This document shows positions 58,765 to 64,000 of a stretch of DNA of 64,000 nt, one piece after another. Numbering within the stretch: position 1 is the stretch's first letter; the number at the start of each line of letters is the position of its first letter. Made by a program: the position numbers and the translations under genes. The stretch comes from a virus. The stretch lies in IMG/VR virus record IMGVR_UViG_3300046007_003718, positions 1 through 64,000 of that record, one strand, 5' to 3'. The notes under the pieces are model-generated. The model did no database searches, was not told the origin of the DNA, and saw only the letters and a program-made list of their open reading frames with translations.

Positions 58765-58794
58765 AGCATAGCATAGGTCGTTGGCTAAAAGCAA
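58765..58794 (-). promoter_or_regulatory. Promoter-like element
   Basis: TTGCTT (58794-58789), 18 nt, TATGCT (58770-58765), followed by dyad CTGTC-TGAGC-GACAG. Drives the zinc-binding small gene. Confidence 0.65.
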
Positions 58795-58807
58795 ATGCTC
58801 GTATAAA

Positions 58808-58927
58808 TCATCGGGCGTGCCAAAAGTTTGGCTTAGGAACGCTAGCCTTGCGAGGCTTGCTGACCTTCATCTTAGCAACACGAACCTTACGCGGCTTGCT
58901 AACACCTGTACGACGAACCTTACGCAT
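58808..58927 (-). CDS. Very basic peptide with VSKPRK repeats (39 aa)
   Basis: ATG 58927 after AAAGGAGATTAC, stop TGA 58808. MRKVRRTG then two VSKPRK repeats separated by VRVAKM, ending KPNFWHAR. Resembles basic DNA-compacting or RNA-binding tails. Function unknown. Confidence 0.55.
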   Translation of the reverse strand: MRKVRRTGVSKPRKVRVAKMKVSKPRKASVPKPNFWHAR

Positions 58928-58985
58928 GTAATCTCCTTTGTTTGATCTATCTAACTTACGAAGTAACTCTATCAACTTACATATC

Positions 58986-59168
58986 TTAAGTCAAGTCATC
59001 CTCGTCATCTTCATCTATAACTATAAATGTCCTTATGAACATCAATAACATTCCTGAGATTATAGCCCATACCCCGGCGTTCCAATCTCCTGTAAGCAAA
59101 TAAAAGGTGCCGAAAAAGAAGCAGACGAGAGCAACGAATAAACCCGCTGCTCTAACCAAGTCAGTCAT
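58986..59168 (-). CDS. Two-span membrane protein (60 aa)
   Basis: ATG 59168 (MTDLVRAAGLFVA). Two hydrophobic helices (AAGLFVALVCFFFGTFYLLT; VWAIISGMLLMFIRTFIVI) and an acidic tail (DEDDEDDLT). Function unknown. Confidence 0.6.
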   Translation of the reverse strand: MTDLVRAAGLFVALVCFFFGTFYLLTGDWNAGVWAIISGMLLMFIRTFIVIDEDDEDDLT

Positions 59169-59457
59169 TAACAATCTCTTTCCACGCTGCCCATGCCGCC
59201 TTACTTGCTCTATCTAGTCGAGACCATCGCTCTTTGTAGAATCTAACTCTAGTCTGAATAGCATTGTAGGATTCCATCTGCATCTCTACTTTGAGAATGT
59301 CTTTACTTCCGGGGAAGTCTGGTACGTTGGGTTTGCGAATGGTGCTTGCTATATCCCTCGCTATGAGGTAATCGCGGTGCGCCTCATTTGCACGACGAGA
59401 TATAGCCTTCCAAGCCCTATAGAACAAATCTGCGTTCTTTGGGCTAGGCTCGGACAT
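59161..59457 (-). CDS. Hypothetical protein (98 aa)
   Basis: ATG 59457 (MSEPSPKNADLF) overlapping the previous gene by 14 bases. Helical, basic/aromatic (FYRAWKAISRRANEAHRDYL; RFYKERWSRLDRASKAAW). Function unknown. Confidence 0.6.
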   Translation of the reverse strand: MSEPSPKNADLFYRAWKAISRRANEAHRDYLIARDIASTIRKPNVPDFPGSKDILKVEMQMESYNAIQTRVRFYKERWSRLDRASKAAWAAWKEIVND

Positions 59458-60223
59458 AACGAGTACCCCTACGCTCTCCCTCAATGTTTACACGCTCATC
59501 GTTCTGTAGAACATAACGCACGCTAGTCCACTCAGTAGTCGAAAGACCGAAGTGCGAGATGAGTTCTGCCTTAGACGTTGGCCCATTGTCTGAGATAAAC
59601 TGAACAATAACATTCATCACATCAGTATCAACCGTAGGCGTCTTGTCCTCAACGATAACCTCATAAGTGCGACCGGGGACAGTATAGTTTGTCCCTCGCT
59701 TGGTGCCGTTCTTAACTACCTTGCCTGTCTCAACCGCAGCGTTGATTACCTCGGAATAGATCGAAGCCGGGATAAGGTCGCCAATATGCTTCTTAGTAAC
59801 AGGCTGGTCTGACTCCTCTACAAAGAGGATAAACTCGTCGCGTACAGCAGCAATCCTCTGAGCCTTCTCGTCGCTCTGCTTGCGCCCCGGCTTGTACCGA
59901 AGGACGCGACCATACTCATCAACGGGGGCACCGCGAGCAATAGCAGCCTGATCGGCTCGCTCCTGACACTTGGCAATCCACTTTCCCAAGTAATCCTCAC
60001 GATGGTTAATAGCCTCGTCCTCGGGCAGAGAGCGAAGCAACTCCATACGGTTATCATGCACCTCGTTTAGATCCTCAAAAGGAAGCGTAATGCGATCATT
60101 GTCTGATGTAAGAATAGTTGCTTCCTTATCCTGTGCCGCAAGCACAAGTGCATATCGAAAGCCACCCTCGCTATTCCAAAAACTAATCGTGTCACCGCGA
60201 ACGGGCGCAACCTTGGTCTGCAT
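59444..60223 (-). CDS. Putative DNA-binding protein with two winged-helix-like domains
   Basis: Start preferred at ATG 60223 (MQTKVAPVRGDTIS) because AAAGGAGG lies 6 bases before it; an in-frame ATG 21 codons upstream adds a Lys-rich tail and cannot be ruled out. N-terminal beta domain, a Lys/Arg linker (RYKPGRKQSDEKAQR), then two winged-helix-like units: VTKKHIGDLIPASIYSEVIN and TSKAELISHFGLSTTEWTSV, each with a following wing (GTKRGTNYTV; GERRGTRYVRA). Probable regulator of phage transcription. Confidence 0.65.
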   Translation of the reverse strand: MQTKVAPVRGDTISFWNSEGGFRYALVLAAQDKEATILTSDNDRITLPFEDLNEVHDNRMELLRSLPEDEAINHREDYLGKWIAKCQERADQAAIARGAPVDEYGRVLRYKPGRKQSDEKAQRIAAVRDEFILFVEESDQPVTKKHIGDLIPASIYSEVINAAVETGKVVKNGTKRGTNYTVPGRTYEVIVEDKTPTVDTDVMNVIVQFISDNGPTSKAELISHFGLSTTEWTSVRYVLQNDERVNIEGERRGTRYVRA

Positions 60224-60297
60224 ATCAACCTCCTTTGACTTAACATTTCTCTTAGTAAGTTTGTTACTCACTCGTTTCTTACCCATAAGTTACCTAC

Positions 60298-60522
60298 CTA
60301 ACTCTCTACTGTCAAGGCCTCATCAAAGATCGCATTTAGACTATCTGCGATCACATCCCTCTCTTTAGTCAGACAAGGGGAACATTGTGCCTCGGGGTTA
60401 TACCGTGAGAGGCGAGCATCGCACCGGGTACAATGCCGCACCTCCGCAGGCTTGTCGTCCACGAAGTCAAATGGGACCATATCGCCCATAGATTTCGCAG
60501 GAATAATCTCATCAAATCGCAT
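60298..60522 (-). CDS. Zinc-finger protein (74 aa)
   Basis: CTRCDARLSRYNPEAQCSPC gives two CxxC knuckles as in small actinobacterial zinc proteins that accompany DNA-binding domains. N-terminus acidic, C-terminus helical. Probably a regulator or recruitment factor; not proven. Confidence 0.65.
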   Translation of the reverse strand: MRFDEIIPAKSMGDMVPFDFVDDKPAEVRHCTRCDARLSRYNPEAQCSPCLTKERDVIADSLNAIFDEALTVES

Positions 60523-60532
60523 AACTTACCTC

Positions 60533-60790
60533 CTAGAACGAGTCCGGGTATTCTGCTGAAAGGATAGTCAGCATAAAGTTAAGAGAGTGAAACGTAGAGT
60601 CGGCAGGAGTCCATGCCTTCTCAAAGTTGTCATACACACGCCACTCCTGCTTGCGGCCACGCTTACCAATGCCGCGAATCATAAAGCGCCCATCCTTGGA
60701 CTCATATACACCGGACTCAACACGGTGAAGGGACTTAGTGCGGGGACGGCCCCGGCCACGCTTCTCCTCAGTAACAGTTGCACTAGACAT
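60533..60790 (-). CDS. AT-hook-like small protein (85 aa)
   Basis: Contains KRGRGRPRTKS near residue 10, a classic AT-hook that lies in the minor groove, followed by a compact domain (SGVYESKDGRFMIRGIGKR; EWRVYDNFEKAWTPADST). Co-operates by position with the zinc-finger and winged-helix genes downstream. Confidence 0.65.
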   Translation of the reverse strand: MSSATVTEEKRGRGRPRTKSLHRVESGVYESKDGRFMIRGIGKRGRKQEWRVYDNFEKAWTPADSTFHSLNFMLTILSAEYPDSF

Positions 60791-60888
60791 ATGAATCTCC
60801 TTTAGGTCGTATTGACGATATAACAGTAACTTAGCATAGGTACTATAGGAGATGCAAGTGTAACTATAATCGCATTTATACGGAGATA

Positions 60889-60929
60889 TTCGCGGGGCGT
60901 TTAAACGCTGAGTCCACGGGGGCGTACAA
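60889..60929. repeat. Palindrome and direct repeat
   Basis: Palindrome GCGTTTAAACGC followed 22 bases later by a second copy of its right side (ACAAACGCTGA versus TTAAACGCTGA). It contains the cassette word TAAACG on both strands and lies 5' of the AT-hook gene. Confidence 0.5.
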
Positions 60930-60939
60930 ACGCTGACCT

Positions 60940-61365
60940 CTACTTCTCGTCAAGAGGAGGAGCGTCTGGAATGGAGCGGATAAACTCCTCAACGATAGCC
61001 TCCTCTTGCTCCCCGATTTTCTTATCAACGCGCTTCTTAAACTCGTCAATCTGCGCCTTGTATTGATCGGGGAATAGAGCCTGCATTTGTTCGATAGAAA
61101 CAAGGACGGTTGCCATCGCGCTTGCAAATTCAGAAAGAGAAGAAACAATCGCCCTTCCATTTGGAGTGTCTACGATCTCTGCCAACTCGTCGGGTGGAAT
61201 TTTAGCCATTTTAATATCCACTTCAGAACCGATGGCGCTAAGAAGGTTGTGAATGCCCTCCATAATCACGATTGCCATCTCGCTGATGTTCATCTCTTTT
61301 GCCGTTTCCCAATTGGCATTTATAATCATCTTTAACTTGTCGGGCACTTTATCATCTTTAGGCAT
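60940..61365 (-). CDS. Hypothetical helical protein (141 aa)
   Basis: Nearly all helix (ISEMAIVIMEGIHNLLSAIG; VSSLSEFASAMATVLVSIEQ; YKAQIDEFKKRVDKKIGEQ) and acidic C-terminus. Leader contains GTTAGTTAGATA. Function unknown. Confidence 0.6.
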   Translation of the reverse strand: MPKDDKVPDKLKMIINANWETAKEMNISEMAIVIMEGIHNLLSAIGSEVDIKMAKIPPDELAEIVDTPNGRAIVSSLSEFASAMATVLVSIEQMQALFPDQYKAQIDEFKKRVDKKIGEQEEAIVEEFIRSIPDAPPLDEK

Positions 61366-61423
61366 AATAATTATCTAACTAACTTTCTAATAGAATTTAA
61401 TAGGATTTAACTATCTAACTAAC

Positions 61424-61603
61424 TTAAATTAGTCCCATCTTACGAAATGGGGATGTGCATCCTACAGGGCACCAACCATCCATCTCTACATATTCACCGT
61501 GGGGGCAAATTAGGTGAAAGTCGAAAGGGTCATTGCCTTCCATCTCCCAATCATCTGGTAGCAAATCTTCTAGAGTCTCCCAAAGACCATCATACTTGCT
61601 CAT
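61424..61603 (-). CDS. Conserved small phage-type protein (59 aa)
   Basis: ATG 61603 (MSKYDGLWETLEDLLP) behind GAGAGGG. Shows a HLICPHGEYVE and CPVGC pair (two Cys sites with His) that recurs in small actinophage-type proteins. It overlaps the upstream gene by 14 bases. Function unknown. Confidence 0.65.
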   Translation of the reverse strand: MSKYDGLWETLEDLLPDDWEMEGNDPFDFHLICPHGEYVEMDGWCPVGCTSPFRKMGLI

Positions 61604-61874
61604 CATCACCCTCTCGTAAATAAATTAATAAACTATCTATCTGACTATTTACTGCTGAAAGATTCTCCATCATAGTTTTCTTAATCTTATCAGATTTTGA
61701 TTCATGAAACAACTGCATTAGTTCATCTCTTTCCAAGAATAGATTAACTAACTTATTTGAAAGATACAACTTTTGTTCAGCGATTTCTTTTTGTTCAAGT
61801 GCTTCTGCCATCTTTTTCCAAAGATGCTCTGCTTGATAAAAACGCCACGGGTCTTTTTCTTTATCTTCACTCAC
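61590..61874 (-). CDS. Coiled-coil protein (94 aa)
   Basis: Long charged helix (EHLWKKMAEALEQKEIAEQK; LFLERDELMQLFHESKSDK). Overlaps both neighbours by a few bases. Function unknown. Confidence 0.6.
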   Translation of the reverse strand: MSEDKEKDPWRFYQAEHLWKKMAEALEQKEIAEQKLYLSNKLVNLFLERDELMQLFHESKSDKIKKTMMENLSAVNSQIDSLLIYLREGDDEQV

Positions 61875-62133
61875 TACTTAAATTTTCGTTCTTTTCGTTA
61901 GAAAGAGCCTTTTCCTTAGCAGACCGCGATGCTAAACGGAATAAATCACCATCTGCATTTTTTGAAGCCCATATTGAGAGTCCACGCTTTTTTGTCTTTG
62001 CAATAACATGCAATTTATCTCCAGAGATGTGGCATTTGCCCGGAGTGTGCGTTTCGGGGTCTTGCCAAACTTTCTTTTCTTTCCAGCCTTTAATTTCTTC
62101 AGGCGGGTTGCGACCTTCTCCCAATGGCTCCAT
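61867..62133 (-). CDS. Hypothetical protein (88 aa)
   Basis: Start ATG 62133 (MEPLGEGRNPPEEI) with AAGGA upstream; an open extension upstream overlaps thyX and is rejected. Lys-rich with a possible SH3-like core (GKCHISGDKLHVIAKTKKRG). Function unknown. Confidence 0.6.
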   Translation of the reverse strand: MEPLGEGRNPPEEIKGWKEKKVWQDPETHTPGKCHISGDKLHVIAKTKKRGLSIWASKNADGDLFRLASRSAKEKALSNEKNENLSSE

Positions 62134-62137
62134 TTGT

Positions 62138-62995
62138 TTATCCTTCCTGTGATCTGAATACGTTTGGCGCGATTCTTTGAAGTTGTATACGGACAAGTTT
62201 TGCAACTTCTTGGAACATAGCATCTGCTTCTGGGGTGTCGCGCTTTTGTAGATATTCATACCAAGACCTAAGATTGCCTGTGATAACCATCTTTGTTTCC
62301 GTACATTCTGGAAGGATTGCTCTCGCCGCCTCTCGGCTTTGCTTCTTAAGTGCAAAAGAGTCCTCCCCAATACTATTGTAAAGATCGCTAAGGTTATCAA
62401 CATACTTCTTTCCAACCTTTTCGCCATAATTCAAAAACTCCTTCTCAATATTCTTCTCTCTCCACAGAGCGGGAGGAATAACTAACTCAACCTTGTCGGG
62501 TACAAAAAATCTTTGAGAAAGTTGTGAATAATTAAAATGACGATGCCTGACCTGTTCATGACTCCAATAACGCGGGACTCTATCAACATAGATGGAAACA
62601 TGAGTATGTTCTAAAATTGAATAGTGACCCACTTCCATAATATGTTCAAGATAGTCTGACGCATTCTTTCGCCCTGCCTTGTCACCAAATGATTGATAAC
62701 AAATTCTTCCAGCAAAGATTGGAACCTGTTCTTCTAAAGCAGAGTCATCCTCAATCTTATGACCAAACAATTCCGACAACTCTCTAAAGGGAGAGGGATA
62801 TTTAAATGAATCCCACATCGGACGAGATGACTGAATCGCCACCACGCGAGGTTTGCCAAGGAAAACACGGCTGTATTTACCCTCAAACACAAGACGAGAT
62901 ACATCACCCCACACACCTGTAAAGGTGTCTTTTTCAACGTATTCCTTTAGGGGTGTCGTTACATCTGACTTAAATAAACTTAAAAGTGATTTCAT
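62138..62995 (-). CDS. thyX: Flavin-dependent thymidylate synthase
   Basis: A 285-residue ThyX, converting dUMP to dTMP with methylene-tetrahydrofolate, FAD and NADPH. The signature region VRHRHFNYSQLSQRF (canonical RHRxxSxxxxSxR with Asn-Tyr before Ser) binds FAD/dUMP. N-terminal residues 95-140 (SVFAGRICY-type FAGRICYQSF; HYSILEHTHVSIYV) and C-terminal ARAILPECTETKMVITGNLRSW complete the active site. Start ATG 62995 lies two bases after the upstream stop; an earlier in-frame ATG overlaps that gene. It secures thymidine for phage DNA. Confidence 0.93.
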   Translation of the reverse strand: MKSLLSLFKSDVTTPLKEYVEKDTFTGVWGDVSRLVFEGKYSRVFLGKPRVVAIQSSRPMWDSFKYPSPFRELSELFGHKIEDDSALEEQVPIFAGRICYQSFGDKAGRKNASDYLEHIMEVGHYSILEHTHVSIYVDRVPRYWSHEQVRHRHFNYSQLSQRFFVPDKVELVIPPALWREKNIEKEFLNYGEKVGKKYVDNLSDLYNSIGEDSFALKKQSREAARAILPECTETKMVITGNLRSWYEYLQKRDTPEADAMFQEVAKLVRIQLQRIAPNVFRSQEG

Positions 62996-62997
62996 AA

Positions 62998-63279
62998 CTA
63001 GAATGGCCTTCTCATTCCACACTTGTCACATCTTGTTAAATAATGACGATGAGGGCCAGAACAATCTGGTTCATCGCAGCCCCATTCCTCTTTTGGTAGT
63101 GGAGACTTGCCAAAATTTCTTGGAGTAACATTTGAAGAGAACTTACCCTCTAGAATCTTTCGTGAATGCATATCGGTGCCAAGATACTTCAAAGGTCCAG
63201 TAGTGGTTCCTTCGGGGATACCATCTCTAACCGGATCCATTACTTTAACTTTAATTGGCTTATCTTTATTATCACTCAT
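62998..63279 (-). CDS. Zinc-binding protein (93 aa)
   Basis: C-terminal CDEPDCSGPHRHYLTRCDKCG gives a Cys/His zinc module. The N-terminus is basic and extended. Coupled to thyX by position; function unknown. Confidence 0.6.
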   Translation of the reverse strand: MSDNKDKPIKVKVMDPVRDGIPEGTTTGPLKYLGTDMHSRKILEGKFSSNVTPRNFGKSPLPKEEWGCDEPDCSGPHRHYLTRCDKCGMRRPF

Positions 63280-63291
63280 CTAACTAACTCC

Positions 63292-63582
63292 CTATGGTGT
63301 AATTAAGGAACCACCACCAACGGCTCCCGCTGCTGCTGCTCCTTGCATCATACCAGCCAGTTGTCCAAGAACAAAGGCTAGATTAGCAATGCTATTAAAT
63401 CTTCCGGCAAAATTGATTGCTTCATCAACATTTAGAAACAATTCACTCTTATTACCATTAATATCTGTGACAAGCAACTTAACTCCAAGACCATACAGAG
63501 GATGTTCACTAATCCCGACTGAAATACCCTTATTGTTAGAAGCCGAAGGCTCTTCTTGTGCTTGCTTCTCTTCTTCTGACAT
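63292..63582 (-). CDS. Hypothetical protein (96 aa)
   Basis: Strand-rich start (GVKLLVTDINGNKSELFLNV) then hydrophobic helix (IANLAFVLGQLAGMMQGAAA) and Gly/Ala end. May associate with membrane or oligomerise. Function unknown. Confidence 0.6.
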   Translation of the reverse strand: MSEEEKQAQEEPSASNNKGISVGISEHPLYGLGVKLLVTDINGNKSELFLNVDEAINFAGRFNSIANLAFVLGQLAGMMQGAAAAGAVGGGSLITP

Positions 63583-63597
63583 AATTACCTTTCTTAT

Positions 63598-63828
63598 TTA
63601 AAATTTCCACGGCTTAGAATCAAACAATGTTAATTGATTGTTAAAATCCTCAACCTCGGGAGTTTCTACGCTGGCAGACTTTTCTGCTAGATCTAATCTT
63701 TCTCCATCAGATCTAACTGAGATACCCATATCATCTATTACAATAGATATTCTATCAGTCGCATTAACTTTTGTTTCAAACGGCATCTCGTTATCTTTAT
63801 CAATGCGAATTCTAATCATCTGACTCAT
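63598..63828 (-). CDS. Hypothetical protein (76 aa)
   Basis: Start uncertain between tandem ATGs at 63831, 63828 and 63819. All overlap the upstream gene's end; AGAGGTGG precedes. Beta-rich (RISIVIDDMGISVRS), acidic end. Function unknown. Confidence 0.5.
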   Translation of the reverse strand: MSQMIRIRIDKDNEMPFETKVNATDRISIVIDDMGISVRSDGERLDLAEKSASVETPEVEDFNNQLTLFDSKPWKF

Positions 63829-63997
63829 CATCCACCTCTTTCCAAAATCTAAATACTGGACTAATAAGCCCAGCGCGAATTGCCGCAGCAACCGCTGACG
63901 GAGGGATTCCTATATTCATATATTCTTCCACTTCCCGGATTGTAATTGATTCTGTTCTCTGCTCTACTTCAAAATTCCGGGTTAACTGCACATACAT
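63812..63997 (-). CDS. Hypothetical protein (61 aa), possible HTH
   Basis: ATG 63997 sits at the window edge, so an upstream extension cannot be excluded. IGIPPSAVAAAIRAGLISPV resembles a helix-turn-helix of MerR/excisionase type. Overlaps the next gene by 17 bases. Confidence 0.5.
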   Translation of the reverse strand: MYVQLTRNFEVEQRTESITIREVEEYMNIGIPPSAVAAAIRAGLISPVFRFWKEVDDESDD

Positions 63998-64000
63998 TAC

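Noticed and set aside
1-64000. CRISPR array, insertion sequence, integrase or attachment site
   Set aside because: No regularly spaced repeats with unique spacers, no transposase or integrase motifs, and no tRNA-end duplication seen.

Overview
The window is one piece of a tailed double-stranded DNA phage genome with a contractile (myovirus-type) tail. Every gene I can support is on the minus strand, so transcription runs from base 64000 towards base 1. The window holds sheath, tube, tape measure, baseplate, capsid and head-maturation genes. Terminase, portal and DNA polymerase genes are not visible, so the genome is larger than 64 kb. The host is probably a Gram-positive actinobacterium. This is inferred from the peptidoglycan hydrolases built into the tail, an actinobacterial-type pyrimidine-dimer glycosylase (MSMEG_6728-like) and small proteins of actinophage type. 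No prophage integration functions are seen.

Layout in transcription order. 64.0-60.9 kb (AT-rich): small genes and the flavin-dependent thymidylate synthase thyX. 60.8-49.0 kb (intermediate GC): about 40 tiny, tightly packed genes, mostly unrecognised, often overlapping stop to start. They are grouped behind repeated promoter cassettes. A type I hammerhead ribozyme, a structured RNA and a 94-nt tRNA-like gene lie at 55.9-55.5 kb. 49-41 kb (very GC-rich): small genes, an SprT-like metalloprotease and a UvrD-type helicase split into two genes, separated by noncoding DNA with repeats. 41.1-40.6 kb: noncoding DNA with inverted repeats and G-tracts. 40.6-37.2 kb: small genes, several membrane peptides including a holin-like protein, and a DNA-repair glycosylase. 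37.1-0 kb (AT-rich): the virion block.

The virion block runs: a giant 2165-residue modular protein, a glycosyltransferase, two fibre/collar proteins, scaffold-like genes, prohead protease, decoration protein, major capsid protein, two more glycosyltransferases, two paralogous surface-type proteins, three neck genes, sheath, tube, tail chaperones with a programmed -1 frameshift, tape measure, tail hub proteins, and baseplate gp25-like and J-like proteins. The tail hub carries three different wall-degrading domains and is followed by a CHAP hydrolase gene.

The most unusual signals are: the ribozyme/structured RNA/tRNA-like cluster; the promoter cassette (TAAACG, exactly 5 nt, TTGCAN -35, 16-18 nt, TATGCT -10) with an inverted repeat over the -10 whose arms covary; a 46-bp intergenic repeat in four copies; a uvrD gene apparently cut in frame by one such cassette; and the giant protein with six copies of an unnamed repeat domain. 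All composition statements are by eye; no searches or folding calculations were run.
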